A stretch of DNA of 58,517 nucleotides from Bacillus pseudomycoides. Lineage in GTDB: Bacteria > Bacillota > Bacilli > Bacillales > Bacillaceae_G. Under the pieces are notes generated by a model, which was not told the origin of the DNA, did not search any database, and saw nothing but the letters and a program-made list of their open reading frames with translations. Both the position numbers and the translations under genes were made by a program. Each line of letters starts with the position of its first letter. The stretch's first letter is position 1. The stretch lies in assembly GCF_002582035.1 (NCBI RefSeq), contig NZ_NUQE01000024.1:1-58517 (forward strand), in the 5' to 3' direction. Shown here piece by piece: positions 10,127 to 19,400 of this stretch.

Positions 10127-11584
10127 ATGGAAAAGCAAGTGAGAGTGCGCTATGCGCCAAGTCCAACAGGACACTTACATATCGGAAATGCACGTACGGC
10201 ATTATTTAACTATTTATTCGCTCGTAGTCAAAACGGGAAATTTATTATCCGTATTGAAGATACAGACGTAAAGCGTAATATTGCTGGCGGCGAAGAAAGC
10301 CAATTAACATATTTAAAATGGCTTGGCATGGACTGGGATGAAAGCATCGATGTTGGTGGTGAATATGGTCCGTACCGTCAAATGGAGCGTTTAGATATTT
10401 ATAAAAAGTTATATGAAGATTTATTAGAGCGTGGCTTAGCGTATAAGTGCTATATGACAGAAGAAGAGTTAGAAGCAGAACGTGAAGGACAAATCGCTCG
10501 TGGTGAAACACCTCGTTATGCGGGTTGTCACCGTGATTTAACGGATGAGCAAGTAAAACAATTCGAGGCAGAAGGACGCATTCCAAGTATTCGTTTCCGT
10601 GTACCTGAAAACCGTGAATATGTATTTAATGATATTGTAAAAGGAGACGTATCTTTCAACTCAAACGATTTCGGCGATTTCGTTATCGTGAAGAAAGATG
10701 GTATCCCAACTTACAACTTTGCAGTAGCGGCAGATGATCATTTCATGGAAATCTCGCATGTTCTTCGCGGTGATGACCATATTTCGAATACACCAAAACA
10801 AATGATGATTTATGAAGCATTTGGTTGGGATGTACCACAATTTGGTCATATGACGTTAATTGTGAATGAAAGCCGTAAAAAATTAAGTAAACGTGATGAA
10901 TCTATTATTCAATTTATTGAACAATATGAAGCGCTGGGATATCTTCCAGAGGCAATCTTTAACTTTATCGCATTACTAGGTTGGTCACCAGTAGGAGAAG
11001 AAGAAATCTTCTCTAAGGATGAATTTATTGAAATGTTTGATGCGGCTCGTTTATCGAAATCACCAGCATTATTCGATTCTCAAAAATTAAAATGGATGAA
11101 CAACCAATATATGAAAAAGCAAGATTTAGATCGCGTTGTGGAATTAAGCTTACCGCACTTAGTAAAAGCTGGTCGTGTAAGTGAAAATCCAAGCGAGCAA
11201 GAACTAGCTTGGATTCACGACGTGATTGCTTTATATCATGATCAAATGAGCTTCGGAGCTGAAATTGTTGAGCTATCTGATATGTTCTTTAAAGATCATG
11301 TGGATTATGAAGAAGAAGGACAAGAAGTATTAAAAGGCGAACAAGTGCCAGAAGTTCTTCGCGTGTTTGCGGCAGAGCTAGAGGCATTAGAGGAAGTAGA
11401 ACCTGCAGCAATTAAGGCAGCGATTAAAGCTGTTCAAAAGCAAACAGGTCAAAAAGGTAAAAATTTATTTATGCCAATTCGTGTTGCCACAACTGGCCAA
11501 ACACATGGACCAGAACTTCCGAATGCAATTGCGCTTCTTGGAAAAGAAAAAGTTTTAAATCGTGTTCGTAAAGTAATTGGTTAA
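10127..11584 (+). CDS. gltX: Glutamyl-tRNA synthetase
   Basis: Charges tRNA-Glu and, in Bacillus, also mischarges tRNA-Gln for later amidation. The 485 residues are a class I synthetase with a HIGH-type motif in [14 protein letters not shown] near the N-terminus and KLSKRDE as the KMSKS motif. ATG 10127 follows GGAAGGTG; an upstream in-frame TTG is not supported. The stop codon overlaps the -35 box of the following T-box transcript. Confidence 0.97.
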   Translation: MEKQVRVRYAPSPTGHLHIGNARTALFNYLFARSQNGKFIIRIEDTDVKRNIAGGEESQLTYLKWLGMDWDESIDVGGEYGPYRQMERLDIYKKLYEDLLERGLAYKCYMTEEELEAEREGQIARGETPRYAGCHRDLTDEQVKQFEAEGRIPSIRFRVPENREYVFNDIVKGDVSFNSNDFGDFVIVKKDGIPTYNFAVAADDHFMEISHVLRGDDHISNTPKQMMIYEAFGWDVPQFGHMTLIVNESRKKLSKRDESIIQFIEQYEALGYLPEAIFNFIALLGWSPVGEEEIFSKDEFIEMFDAARLSKSPALFDSQKLKWMNNQYMKKQDLDRVVELSLPHLVKAGRVSENPSEQELAWIHDVIALYHDQMSFGAEIVELSDMFFKDHVDYEEEGQEVLKGEQVPEVLRVFAAELEALEEVEPAAIKAAIKAVQKQTGQKGKNLFMPIRVATTGQTHGPELPNAIALLGKEKVLNRVRKVIG

Positions 11585-11609
11585 CATTTTACGGATTTAG
11601 AAATATAAT
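11581..11609 (+). promoter_or_regulatory. Promoter of the cysE T-box operon
   Basis: TTAACA (11581-11586), 17-base spacer, TATAAT (11604-11609). The -35 box includes the gltX stop codon. Confidence 0.75.
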
Positions 11610-11615
11610 AAGAAT

Positions 11616-11905
11616 ACTTCAAAATGAAATAAAAGAAAGCGACGAGAAGGAGAAGTAGAAAATCATGCTTTTCACAGAGAAAACCACCATTTGGCTGGAA
11701 GTGGTTTAAAAGCAGATTTTTGAAGTGCCCCTTTGAGTCTTCTGCTGAACAACGAATGTATTTCGAGAAATGTCATGGTGACGCAAAGTAAGCAGAAGCG
11801 GTATACACCGTTATCATGTTTGAGTTTGAGGCTTTTTTTAGGCCTAAACAGAGTGGAACCGCGCTAGTAAGGCGTCTCTGTCTATAGACAGAGACGCCTT
11901 TTTCT
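11616..11905 (+). promoter_or_regulatory. T-box riboswitch, probably cysteine-tRNA specific
   Basis: The T-box core AGTGGAACCGCG is at 11852-11863 and is followed by a 12-bp terminator stem (AAGGCGTCTCTG at 11869 pairing with CAGAGACGCCTT) and T residues. The 5' stem I region begins around 11638 (GCGACGAGAAGG). A UGC cysteine codon at 11726-11728 (GAAGUGCCC) is the likely specifier. Uncharged tRNA would pair with it and with the T-box bulge, giving antitermination into cysE-cysS. The specifier was placed by eye. Confidence 0.92.
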
Positions 11906-11977
11906 ATACCTACAGGTATGGGAGAGAGTTTTTTTGTATAAATAGTCGGAAAAGTTTTGTAAGGGAGTAGAAATCAA

Positions 11978-12041
11978 GAGCCTAATTGGTTCAGCTCACG
12001 ATTAGTGGTAAAGAGGTTCACTGATGGAGGTTTCACTTTAA
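11978..12041 (+). repeat. bcr-like repeat, 3' fragment (partial copy)
   Basis: The stretch GAGCCTAATTGGTTCA onward to CACTGATGGAGGTTTCACTT resembles the 3' half of the copy at 57951-58091. The 5' end is missing. It lies between the T-box terminator and the cysE ribosome-binding site, so it forms part of the cysE leader. Confidence 0.65.
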
Positions 12042-12061
12042 ACAAAAAAGGGGGAACAAAA

Positions 12062-12724
12062 ATGAAGAGGCTTCGGGAGGATATTGAAGTCGTCTTTGAA
12101 CAGGATCCGGCAGCGAGAAGTTACATCGAAGTGATTTTAACTTACTCTGGATTACACGCGATTTGGGCACATCGTATTGCACATGCCTTTTATAAACGAA
12201 AGTTTTTCTTTTTTGCTCGTGTTATCTCACAAATGAGTCGTTTTTTTACGGGTATTGAAATTCATCCAGGGGCAACGATTGGTCGTAAGTTTTTTATTGA
12301 TCATGGTATGGGAGTTGTAATTGGAGAAACGTGTGAAATTGGAGATAACGTGACGATTTATCAAGGTGTTACGTTAGGTGGTACGGGAAAAGAAAAAGGG
12401 AAACGTCATCCAACAATTAAAGATAACGTGTTGATTGCGACAGGTGCGAAAGTGCTTGGCTCGATTACAGTTGGAGAAAATTCTAAAATTGGTGCTGGTT
12501 CGGTTGTGTTAAAAGAAGTACCTTCACATTCTACAGTTGTAGGTATTCCTGGCCGCGTCGTGATTCAAAATGGGGTAAAGGTAGGTCAAGAATTAAACCA
12601 CTGTGATCTTCCGGATCCGATTTTTGATAAGTTGAAAGCTGTGGAAGAAGAACTTGAACAATTGAAAAAACAAATGGTAGTGAAAACAGAAAGGACGGAT
12701 AAAAATGACTATTCACATTTATAA
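12062..12724 (+). CDS. cysE: Serine O-acetyltransferase
   Basis: Makes O-acetylserine from serine and acetyl-CoA, the first step of cysteine synthesis. The 220 residues have an N-terminal helical region and a left-handed beta-helix of hexapeptide repeats, including the [13 protein letters not shown] stretch with the active-site histidine. ATG 12062 follows AAAGGGGGAAC; the reading frame remains open for 19 codons upstream, but those codons lie in the repeat fragment. It overlaps cysS by 20 bases, so synthesis of cysteine and its charging onto tRNA share one T-box-controlled transcript. Confidence 0.96.
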   Translation: MKRLREDIEVVFEQDPAARSYIEVILTYSGLHAIWAHRIAHAFYKRKFFFFARVISQMSRFFTGIEIHPGATIGRKFFIDHGMGVVIGETCEIGDNVTIYQGVTLGGTGKEKGKRHPTIKDNVLIATGAKVLGSITVGENSKIGAGSVVLKEVPSHSTVVGIPGRVVIQNGVKVGQELNHCDLPDPIFDKLKAVEEELEQLKKQMVVKTERTDKNDYSHL

Positions 12725-14102
12725 TACGTTAACGCGTCAAAAAGAAAAGTTTATTCCATTAGAAGAAAATAAAGTGAAAATGTATGTGTGCGGTCCTACA
12801 GTATATAACTACATCCATATTGGGAATGCAAGACCGGCAATCGTATTTGATACAGTGCGCCGTTATATGGAACACCGTGGTTACGATGTGCAATATGTAT
12901 CTAATTTCACGGACGTAGATGATAAGCTGATTAAAGTTGCTAATGAATTAGGAGAAGACGTGCCAACAATTGCAGATCGCTTTGTTAAAGCATACTTTGA
13001 AGATGTAACGGCACTAGGTTGCAAACACGCAACAGTTCATCCTCGTGTAATGGAGAATATGGATATTATTATCGAATTTATTCAAGAGCTTGTGAATAAA
13101 GGATATGCATATGAATCTGAAGGGGATGTGTATTACAGAACAAAGGAATTTGAAGGTTACGGTAAATTATCACATCAGCCAATTGCAGACTTGCGTCATG
13201 GTGCACGTATTGAAGTTGGAGAAAAGAAACACGATCCACTTGACTTTGCATTATGGAAAGCAGCAAAAGAAGGAGAAATCTTCTGGGAGAGCCCTTGGGG
13301 GAAAGGTCGTCCAGGATGGCATATCGAATGCTCTGCAATGGCACGTAAATATTTAGGTGATACAATTGATATTCATGCTGGCGGTCAAGATTTAACATTT
13401 CCGCATCATGAAAATGAGATTGCACAATCAGAAGCATTGACTGGGAAACCATTTGCACGTTACTGGATGCATAATGGATATATTAATATTAACAATGAAA
13501 AGATGTCTAAGTCGTTAGGAAACTTCATTTTAGTTCACGATATTATTAAACAGTACGATCCACAGTTAATCCGATTCTTTATGTTATCTGTACATTATCG
13601 TCATCCAATCAATTTTAGTGAAGAGTTATTGCAAAGTACGAATAATGGATTAGAGAGAATTAAAACGGCTTATGGAAACTTAAAACATCGCATGGAAAGT
13701 AGTACGGATTTAACGGATCATAATGAGAAATGGTTAGATGAGATGGAGAAATTCCAAACTGCATTTGAAGCAGCGATGGATGATGACTTTAATACAGCAA
13801 ATGCAGTAACGGAGTTATATAACTTAGCCAATCATGCAAATCAATATTTGTTAGAAGAACATACATCAAAAACAGTGATTGCGGCGTATGTAAAACAGCT
13901 TGAAACGCTATTTGGAATTTTAGGATTAGAATTAACGAAAGAAGAATTGCTTGATGAAGAAATTGAAGCACTAATCCAAAAACGTATTGAGGCTCGTAAA
14001 AATCGTGATTTTGCACTATCTGATCAAATTCGCGATGAATTAAAAGAGCGTAACATTATTTTAGAAGATACACCGCAAGGTACAAGATGGAAAAGAGGCT
14101 AA
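12705..14102 (+). CDS. cysS: Cysteinyl-tRNA synthetase
   Basis: Class I synthetase that charges tRNA-Cys; a structural zinc selects cysteine. The 465 residues have [10 protein letters not shown] as the HIGH motif, zinc ligands in VCGPT, HIECSAM and HHENE, and KMSKSLGN as the KMSKS motif. The start overlaps the end of cysE, which suggests translational coupling. Confidence 0.97.
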   Translation: MTIHIYNTLTRQKEKFIPLEENKVKMYVCGPTVYNYIHIGNARPAIVFDTVRRYMEHRGYDVQYVSNFTDVDDKLIKVANELGEDVPTIADRFVKAYFEDVTALGCKHATVHPRVMENMDIIIEFIQELVNKGYAYESEGDVYYRTKEFEGYGKLSHQPIADLRHGARIEVGEKKHDPLDFALWKAAKEGEIFWESPWGKGRPGWHIECSAMARKYLGDTIDIHAGGQDLTFPHHENEIAQSEALTGKPFARYWMHNGYININNEKMSKSLGNFILVHDIIKQYDPQLIRFFMLSVHYRHPINFSEELLQSTNNGLERIKTAYGNLKHRMESSTDLTDHNEKWLDEMEKFQTAFEAAMDDDFNTANAVTELYNLANHANQYLLEEHTSKTVIAAYVKQLETLFGILGLELTKEELLDEEIEALIQKRIEARKNRDFALSDQIRDELKERNIILEDTPQGTRWKRG

Positions 14103-14104
14103 AC

Positions 14105-14506
14105 ATGATTGATGCAAAGCAATTAAACAGCTTAGCGTTAGCATATATGGGTGACGCGGTATATGAACAATATATCCGCTATCACCTGCTTCAAAAAGGA
14201 ACAGTTCGTCCGCATCAATTACATCGTTTGGGGACAAGCTTTGTTTCTGCAAAAGCGCAAGCGAAAGTTGTTCATCATTTACTAGAGACAGCATTTCTTA
14301 CTGAAGAAGAAGAAGCTGTATTAAGAAGAGGGCGCAATGCAAAATCAGGTTCTGTTCCGAAAAATACAGATGTACAAACATATCGATATAGTACTGCTTT
14401 TGAGGCGTTGATTGGATATCATTATTTATTAAATGATCAGACACGAATAGAAGAGATTGTATTTGAAGCAATTCGTGTATTAGAGGATAAGGAAGGAGGC
14501 GCGTAA
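14105..14506 (+). CDS. mrnC: Mini-ribonuclease III
   Basis: Processes the ends of 23S rRNA precursor in Bacillus. The 133 residues form only the RNase III catalytic domain, with [12 protein letters not shown] near the N-terminus carrying the signature acidic residue, and no double-stranded RNA-binding domain, which is the family hallmark. ATG 14105 begins two bases after the cysS stop; AAGAGG at the end of cysS is a modest binding site. Confidence 0.95.
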   Translation: MIDAKQLNSLALAYMGDAVYEQYIRYHLLQKGTVRPHQLHRLGTSFVSAKAQAKVVHHLLETAFLTEEEEAVLRRGRNAKSGSVPKNTDVQTYRYSTAFEALIGYHYLLNDQTRIEEIVFEAIRVLEDKEGGA

Positions 14507-14508
14507 GC

Positions 14509-15252
14509 GTGAACAGTGAATATATTATTGGACGTAATCCTGTAATTGAAGCATTAAGAGCAGGTCGTGATATTAATAAGATTTGGATTGCAGAAGGTGC
14601 TGCGAAAGGGCAAGTGCAAATTGTACTAGCGTTAGCGAAAGAAAACAAAATTTTAGTACAGAATTCACCGAAGAAAAAATTAGATCAACTTGTAGAGGGG
14701 AATCATCAAGGGGTAATCGCGCAAGTGGCAGCATATGAATATGCGGACTTAGACGATTTATTTGCGTTGGCAGCTAAGCGGAATGAAGATCCATTTTTCT
14801 TAATTCTGGATGAGATTGAAGATCCGCACAACTTAGGCTCTATTATGCGTACGGCAGATGCAGTAGGAGCTCATGGTATTATTATTCCAAAGCGCAGGGC
14901 GGTTGGTTTAACGGCGGCAGTTGCAAAGGCTTCGACAGGAGCGATTGAGTATGTTCCGGTAGCTCGTGTTACAAATTTATCGAGAACGATTGATGAATTA
15001 AAAGAGCGCGGGCTTTGGATTGCAGGCACAGATGCAAAAGGGAAAGATGACTATCGTAATTTAGATGGAAAGATGCCAATTGGTTTAGTAATTGGTAGTG
15101 AGGGGAAAGGTATGAGCCGCCTTATCGGCGAGAAATGTGATTTCTTGATTCATTTACCGATGGCTGGTAAAGTTACATCCTTAAATGCTTCAGTTGCTGC
15201 TAGCTTGTTAATGTATGAAGTGTATCGGAAACGTCACCCAATCGGTGGATAA
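14509..15252 (+). CDS. rlmB: 23S rRNA 2'-O-ribose methyltransferase, RlmB/TrmH family
   Basis: SPOUT-family methyltransferase that modifies 23S rRNA (G2251 in E. coli RlmB). The 247 residues have an N-terminal L30e-like substrate domain ([11 protein letters not shown]) and a knotted catalytic domain with the motifs [27 protein letters not shown] and [13 protein letters not shown]. The GTG start at 14509 follows AAGGAGGC. It is in the cysE operon, directly after mrnC and two bases before rae1. The exact target nucleotide is inferred from the family. Confidence 0.92.
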   Translation: MNSEYIIGRNPVIEALRAGRDINKIWIAEGAAKGQVQIVLALAKENKILVQNSPKKKLDQLVEGNHQGVIAQVAAYEYADLDDLFALAAKRNEDPFFLILDEIEDPHNLGSIMRTADAVGAHGIIIPKRRAVGLTAAVAKASTGAIEYVPVARVTNLSRTIDELKERGLWIAGTDAKGKDDYRNLDGKMPIGLVIGSEGKGMSRLIGEKCDFLIHLPMAGKVTSLNASVAASLLMYEVYRKRHPIGG

Positions 15253-15254
15253 CA

Positions 15255-15767
15255 ATGAATGATATTTTAATCGTTGACGGTTACAATATTATTGGAGCTT
15301 GGGCAGACTTGAAAAAACTAAGGGATGTAGACTTACAAGCTTCGCGAGACTTGCTGATTGATAAAATGGCAGATTATCAAGGGTATACAGGTACGAAAGT
15401 AATGATTGTTTTTGATGCATATTCTGTTTATGGAATTGAAAAGAAGATGAAGCAAGCGCGTGTAGAGGTAATTTTTACAAGGAAAAACCAAACGGCGGAT
15501 GAAAAAATTGAGCAGCTCGCAATCGAGCTGCGCAATATTAATACATGTATTTATGTTGCGACGTCTGATTACACAGAGCAGTGGGCCATTTTTGGGCAGG
15601 GTGCTCTGCGTAAATCGGCGCGTGAGTTAGAGATAGAAGTTCAGGCGATGGAACAAAGAGTACGTCATGAAACGAAGAAAACGAAAGAAGAACAACCGGC
15701 AATGCGGACAATATTTAGTGAGGAAATTACAGAAAAGTTGGAAAAATTAAGGCGGGGAGGGCGTTGA
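15255..15767 (+). CDS. rae1: Ribosome-dependent endoribonuclease Rae1 (YacP, NYN/PIN domain)
   Basis: In B. subtilis Rae1 enters the ribosomal A site and cuts certain mRNAs. The 170 residues have a NYN fold: ILIVDGYNII with the N-terminal catalytic aspartate, IVFDAYSV, and TSDYTEQ near the end of the domain. Last gene of the cysE transcript; the sigH promoter starts five bases after it. Confidence 0.93.
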   Translation: MNDILIVDGYNIIGAWADLKKLRDVDLQASRDLLIDKMADYQGYTGTKVMIVFDAYSVYGIEKKMKQARVEVIFTRKNQTADEKIEQLAIELRNINTCIYVATSDYTEQWAIFGQGALRKSARELEIEVQAMEQRVRHETKKTKEEQPAMRTIFSEEITEKLEKLRRGGR

Positions 15768-15771
15768 AACA

Positions 15772-15801
15772 TTGACGCTCCTCTAGTGCTTACTGTATAA
15801 T
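15772..15801 (+). promoter_or_regulatory. Promoter of sigH
   Basis: TTGACG (15772-15777), 18-base spacer, TATAAT (15796-15801), SigA type. In B. subtilis sigH transcription is repressed by AbrB; no AbrB site can be read by eye here. Confidence 0.75.
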
Positions 15802-15834
15802 ATTGCTAAATAATTAGCGGTCGGAGGGATCAGA

Positions 15835-16509
15835 TTGGAAGCAGACTTCGTAAGCGGCAACAATGTTACATTTAGTGATTTAGAGGATGAAGAGATAGTT
15901 GAATTAGTACGACAAGGTAATGTTGATGCACTAGAGTATTTAATTCATAAGTACAAAAATTTTGTTCGTGCAAAATCAAGATCTTACTTTTTAGTTGGCG
16001 CTGATCGTGAGGATATTATCCAAGAAGGTATGATTGGATTGTTTAAGGCGATTCGTGATTATAAAGAGGACAAGCTGTCTTCCTTTAAAGCTTTTGCGGA
16101 ATTGTGTATTACGCGTCAAATTATCACTGCGATTAAAACGGCGACAAGGCAAAAACATATTCCTTTAAATTCATATGTTTCTTTAGATAAACCAATTTAT
16201 GATGAAGAATCTGATCGAACTCTGTTAGATGTTATATCTGAGGCGAAGGTGACGGATCCTGAAGAAATGATTATTAGTCAGGAAGAGTATGTTGACATAG
16301 AATTAAAAATATCTGAATTATTAAGCGATTTGGAAAGAAAGGTGCTTTCTTTATATTTAGATGGAAGATCGTATCAAGAGATTTCAGAGCAATTGAATCG
16401 CCATGTAAAATCCATTGATAATGCTCTGCAACGAGTGAAAAGGAAGCTTGAGCGTTATATGGAAATGAGAGAAACAGCAACTGTTCATTCGCCTTCACTT
16501 AAACGTTAA
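15835..16509 (+). CDS. sigH: RNA polymerase sigma factor SigH
   Basis: Sigma factor of the transition from growth to sporulation, driving spo0A, spo0F, ftsZ and others in B. subtilis. The 224 residues contain region 2 (EYLIHKYKNFVRAKSRSY, DREDIIQEGMIGLFKAIRD) and region 4 with helix-turn-helix DGRSYQEISEQLNRHVKSI. The start is TTG at 15835 after GGAGGGATC. It has its own promoter and terminator. Confidence 0.97.
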   Translation: MEADFVSGNNVTFSDLEDEEIVELVRQGNVDALEYLIHKYKNFVRAKSRSYFLVGADREDIIQEGMIGLFKAIRDYKEDKLSSFKAFAELCITRQIITAIKTATRQKHIPLNSYVSLDKPIYDEESDRTLLDVISEAKVTDPEEMIISQEEYVDIELKISELLSDLERKVLSLYLDGRSYQEISEQLNRHVKSIDNALQRVKRKLERYMEMRETATVHSPSLKR

Positions 16510-16565
16510 GGTGTTTAAATAGGTGGTTCTTTTAAAATGTATTAGGTTAATAGAGAACTATAAAA

Positions 16566-16595
16566 GAGAGGTTTTTTCCTCTCCTTTTCTTTTTA
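16566..16595 (+). terminator. Terminator after sigH
   Basis: GAGAGG, a six-T loop, CCTCTC, then a T-rich tail. A-T pairs extend the stem. Confidence 0.75.
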
Positions 16596-16615
16596 AGGTA
16601 AGAGGGGGAGCGTCA

Positions 16616-16645
16616 TTGACATTGCCTTTTATTGTATGATACATT
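16616..16645 (+). promoter_or_regulatory. Promoter of rpmG-secE
   Basis: TTGACA (16616-16621), 18-base spacer, TACATT (16640-16645). A TATGAT five bases earlier would give too short a spacer. Confidence 0.6.
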
Positions 16646-16680
16646 TTTAAAGAAATAATGTTACAAGGCTGGTGTAACAG

Positions 16681-16827
16681 ATGAGAAAAAAGGTTGTACT
16701 CGCATGTGAAAAGTGCAATAATCGAAACTATTCCACAATGAAAGATACAAGCTCAGTAGAGCGTCTTGAGATAAAGAAATTTTGCAAAGCGTGTAATGCG
16801 CACATGATTCATAAGGAAACAAAATAA
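16681..16827 (+). CDS. rpmG: 50S ribosomal protein L33, zinc-binding form
   Basis: Small 48-residue large-subunit protein. CEKC and CKAC form a C4 zinc ribbon, so this is the C+ type that depends on zinc. GTAACAG upstream gives little Shine-Dalgarno signal, but the ATG and length fit the family. It precedes secE and nusG as in other Bacillus genomes. Confidence 0.93.
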   Translation: MRKKVVLACEKCNNRNYSTMKDTSSVERLEIKKFCKACNAHMIHKETK

Positions 16828-16859
16828 ATAATTGTAATTATGCACTGGGGGTCCCGGAA

Positions 16860-17039
16860 ATGCGTTTGACGAACTTTTTTGGCGATGTAGGTCGCGAAAT
16901 GAAAAAAGTAAGCTGGCCGAAAAAAGATGAATTAATCCGTTCGACACTTACTGTAATTGCAACAGTTGCTTTCTGTGCAATTTTCTTTGCAGTAGTGGAT
17001 ATGGGGATTTCTTCTTTAATTCGTTTAATTCTTGAATAA
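16860..17039 (+). CDS. secE: Preprotein translocase subunit SecE
   Basis: Essential small subunit that clamps SecY in the membrane. The 59 residues have the amphipathic segment VGREMKKVSWPKKDEL and a single C-terminal membrane segment (about 30-55), the short Gram-positive form. ATG 16860 follows GGGGGTCC. The gene lies between rpmG and nusG, as usual. Confidence 0.93.
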   Translation: MRLTNFFGDVGREMKKVSWPKKDELIRSTLTVIATVAFCAIFFAVVDMGISSLIRLILE

Positions 17040-17062
17040 GAAGCGCTAATACATGATATAAT
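17032..17062 (+). promoter_or_regulatory. Possible extended -10 promoter for nusG
   Basis: TGATATAAT (17054-17062) is an extended -10 element; TTGAAT (17032-17037) at the secE stop would be a -35 with a long 19-base spacer. Confidence 0.45.
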
Positions 17063-17088
17063 GTTAATGTTATTTATATGAACTGTGT

Positions 17089-17115
17089 AAAAGCCCGGTG
17101 AACGGGTTTTTTCAT
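17089..17115 (+). terminator. Terminator-like hairpin upstream of nusG
   Basis: CCCG, five-base loop, CGGG with flanking A-T pairs and six T. It lies between the possible promoter and nusG, so it may attenuate nusG or end the rpmG-secE transcript. Confidence 0.6.
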
Positions 17116-17165
17116 TTGCACGAAAAAATGTACGTCAGGGAGGGAAGGACGGTCGTCCTAAATTA

Positions 17166-17699
17166 ATGGAAAAACGTTGGTATGTTGTCCATACTTATTC
17201 TGGATATGAAAATAAAGTAAAAACAAACCTAGAGAAACGCGTAGAAACAATGGCTATGCAAGATAAAATTTTCCGTGTTATTGTTCCAGAGGAAACAGAA
17301 GTAGAAATGAAAAACGGAAAAGAAAAAATAACAAAGAGGAAAGTGTTTCCTGGTTACGTGTTGGTAGAAATCATCATGACAGATGATTCATGGTATGTTG
17401 TTCGTAATACACCAGGTGTAACAGGATTCGTTGGATCTTCTGGATCGGGTTCGAAGCCATCTCCTTTATTAGAAGAAGAAGTAGTTACAATCTTAAAACA
17501 CATGGGAATGGAAAATGAAGTAGTTGACTTTGACTTTGAACTTCATGAGACTGTACGTGTGAACGAAGGTCCATTTGCGAATTACACAGGTGCTATTAAT
17601 GAAATTGACCTAGAAAAACAAAGAGTAACAGTACTTGTTGATATGTTTGGTCGCGAAACTTCAGTTGAACTAGATTTCCACCAAATTGAAAAATTATAA
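17166..17699 (+). CDS. nusG: Transcription elongation/termination factor NusG
   Basis: Binds RNA polymerase; in Bacillus it promotes sequence-specific pausing. The 177 residues consist of the NGN domain (KRWYVVHTYSGYENKVK at the start) and a C-terminal KOW domain (VNEGPFANYTGAINEID). The upstream GGGAGGGAAGGACGG provides a spaced binding site. Confidence 0.97.
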   Translation: MEKRWYVVHTYSGYENKVKTNLEKRVETMAMQDKIFRVIVPEETEVEMKNGKEKITKRKVFPGYVLVEIIMTDDSWYVVRNTPGVTGFVGSSGSGSKPSPLLEEEVVTILKHMGMENEVVDFDFELHETVRVNEGPFANYTGAINEIDLEKQRVTVLVDMFGRETSVELDFHQIEKL

Positions 17700-17707
17700 A
17701 ATGAAAC

Positions 17708-17736
17708 TTGAAATGAATTGTAAAAAGTGATAATAT
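17708..17736 (+). promoter_or_regulatory. Promoter of rplK-rplA
   Basis: TTGAAA (17708-17713), 17-base spacer, TAATAT (17731-17736). The predicted start (about 17743) is only a few bases before a terminator-like hairpin. Confidence 0.65.
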
Positions 17737-17749
17737 CTTTTAAGTCAGT

Positions 17750-17776
17750 ACGTCTTCGGAAACGGAGACGTTTTTT
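17750..17776 (+). terminator. Terminator or attenuator between nusG and rplK
   Basis: A 9-bp stem (ACGTCTTCG / CGGAGACGT, one G-T pair) with a GAAA tetraloop and six T. It should end nusG transcripts. Downstream, 17783-17806 (ATTTTATC / GATAAAAT) and 17818-17833 (GGGCA / TGCCC) form two more small hairpins in the rplK leader. Confidence 0.85.
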
Positions 17777-17868
17777 GAAAAAGATTTTATCGCTAAAGAT
17801 AAAATATGAAGTGGGAGGGCAAATCACTGCCCAATTGACCACATCACGGACTTAAGGAGGTGTGTCTC

Positions 17869-18294
17869 GTGGCTAAAAAGGTAATTAAAATGGTAAAACT
17901 TCAAATTCCTGCAGGTAAAGCTAACCCAGCTCCACCAGTTGGTCCAGCATTAGGACAAGCGGGTGTTAACATCATGGGCTTCTGTAAAGAGTTCAACGCT
18001 CGTACAGCAGATCAAGCTGGTCTAATCATTCCTGTTGAAATTACAGTATTTGAAGACCGTTCATTCACTTTCATTACTAAAACTCCTCCTGCTGCTGTTC
18101 TTCTTAAGAAAGTAGCTGGTATCGAGTCTGGTTCTGGTGAACCAAATCGTAATAAAGTGGCAACTGTTAAGCGTGATAAAGTTCGCGAAATCGCTGAAAC
18201 TAAAATGCCTGACCTAAACGCTGCTAGCGTAGAAGCTGCAATGCGTATGGTTGAAGGTACTGCACGCAGTATGGGCATTGTTATCGAAGACTAA
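17869..18294 (+). CDS. rplK: 50S ribosomal protein L11
   Basis: Forms the GTPase-associated centre with 23S rRNA and is needed for RelA activation; thiostrepton binds there. The 141 residues start at GTG 17869 after AAGGAGGT and show the proline-rich N-terminal motif [23 protein letters not shown]. Its spacing and order (nusG-rplK-rplA) are as in other Bacilli. Confidence 0.97.
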
Positions 18295-18317
18295 TTCGAT
18301 TTGTTTTTTTGTAAAAG

Positions 18318-18353
18318 AGGTTGCGGGTCTGGAATTCCAATTCGCAACCTTTA
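18318..18353 (+). terminator. Hairpin between rplK and rplA
   Basis: AGGTTGCG pairs with CGCAACCT across a 17-base loop and is followed by a short interrupted T run. It may be a partial terminator that lowers rplA expression; the large loop makes this uncertain. The remaining ~120 bases before rplA show no clear promoter. Confidence 0.5.
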
Positions 18354-18474
18354 TTATCGTAAATGAGTGTCGTTTTTTAAATAAAAGGATGGGCGCACAT
18401 CCTCGATTGTATCGAAAAGAAGGCGTAAACGTGGGAGGTTATTCCGCTAAAACCACATTGAGGAGGAAATAAAA

Positions 18475-19167
18475 ATGGCTAAAAGAGGTAAAAAGTACGT
18501 AGAAGCTGCGAAGCTTGTTGATCGTACAGCTGCTTACTCTGCAACAGAGGCAGTAGAATTAGTAAAGAAAACAAACACAGCTAAATTTGATGCAACTGTA
18601 GAAGCTGCATTCCGTTTAGGTGTTGACCCTAAGAAAGCTGACCAACAAATTCGTGGTGCAGTTGTTCTTCCGCACGGTACTGGTAAAGTACAACGTGTAT
18701 TAGTATTCGCTAAAGGCGAAAAACTAAAAGAAGCTGAAGCTGCTGGAGCTGACTTCGTAGGTGATACAGACTACATCAACAAAATCCAACAAGGTTGGTT
18801 TGACTTTGACGTAGTAGTAGCAACTCCTGATATGATGGGTGAAGTTGGTAAACTTGGTCGTGTATTAGGACCTAAAGGTTTAATGCCAAACCCTAAAACT
18901 GGAACAGTTACTTTCGACGTAACAAAAGCAGTTAACGAAATCAAAGCTGGTAAAGTAGAATACCGCGTTGATAAAGCTGGTAACATTCATGTGCCAATCG
19001 GTAAAGTATCTTTCGAAGATGCAAAATTAGTTGAAAACTTAGAAACAGTTGCTGATGCTCTTCTAAAAGCTAAGCCAGCTGCTGCAAAAGGTACTTACAT
19101 GAAGAATGCAACTGTTGCTTCTACAATGGGACCTGGCGTACGTGTAGACGTTTCTACTATCGCGTAA
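18475..19167 (+). CDS. rplA: 50S ribosomal protein L1
   Basis: Binds 23S rRNA at the L1 stalk near the E site and in many bacteria represses its own mRNA. The 230 residues start [11 protein letters not shown] and include the L1 signature around [28 protein letters not shown] precedes the ATG. Confidence 0.97.
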   Translation: MAKRGKKYVEAAKLVDRTAAYSATEAVELVKKTNTAKFDATVEAAFRLGVDPKKADQQIRGAVVLPHGTGKVQRVLVFAKGEKLKEAEAAGADFVGDTDYINKIQQGWFDFDVVVATPDMMGEVGKLGRVLGPKGLMPNPKTGTVTFDVTKAVNEIKAGKVEYRVDKAGNIHVPIGKVSFEDAKLVENLETVADALLKAKPAAAKGTYMKNATVASTMGPGVRVDVSTIA

Positions 19168-19177
19168 AATTTGGAAG

Positions 19178-19206
19178 TTGACTTCGTGAAGAAGTTTTAA
19201 TATAAT
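19178..19206 (+). promoter_or_regulatory. Promoter of rplJ-rplL
   Basis: TTGACT (19178-19183), 17-base spacer, TATAAT (19201-19206), starting eleven bases after rplA. Confidence 0.8.
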
Positions 19207-19221
19207 CATTTATGTTGTGAA

Positions 19222-19352
19222 TTTAAATAGTGTACCGTAGACAGTAGGCGCCAATGTGGCTTAATTTCCTACCTAGGTGTGAATATACGAAACGGAATTT
19301 TTTTCTGTGACTATATGCCTCCATGTCTACAATTGGGCATGGAGGTTTTTTA
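19222..19352 (+). promoter_or_regulatory. L10-type ribosomal protein leader with attenuator
   Basis: The 5' part holds the L10-leader-like elements CCGTAGACAGTAGG and CTTAATTTCCTACC. It ends in a terminator, CCTCCATG (19318-19325) pairing with CATGGAGG (19338-19345), followed by six T. In the known system, L10(L12)4 binding to the leader favours termination. Assignment is from remembered motifs. Confidence 0.85.
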
Positions 19353-19400
19353 GTGCACTTTCGGTACATCTTCTATATAATCTACAGGAGGTGTAATAAC

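Noticed and set aside
12005-12061. Longer N-terminus for CysE
   Set aside because: The extra 19 codons lie in a repeat fragment, while a strong binding site fits ATG 12062.
18251-18472. 73-codon open frame between rplK and rplA
   Set aside because: It starts inside rplK, crosses a terminator-like hairpin and resembles no known protein.
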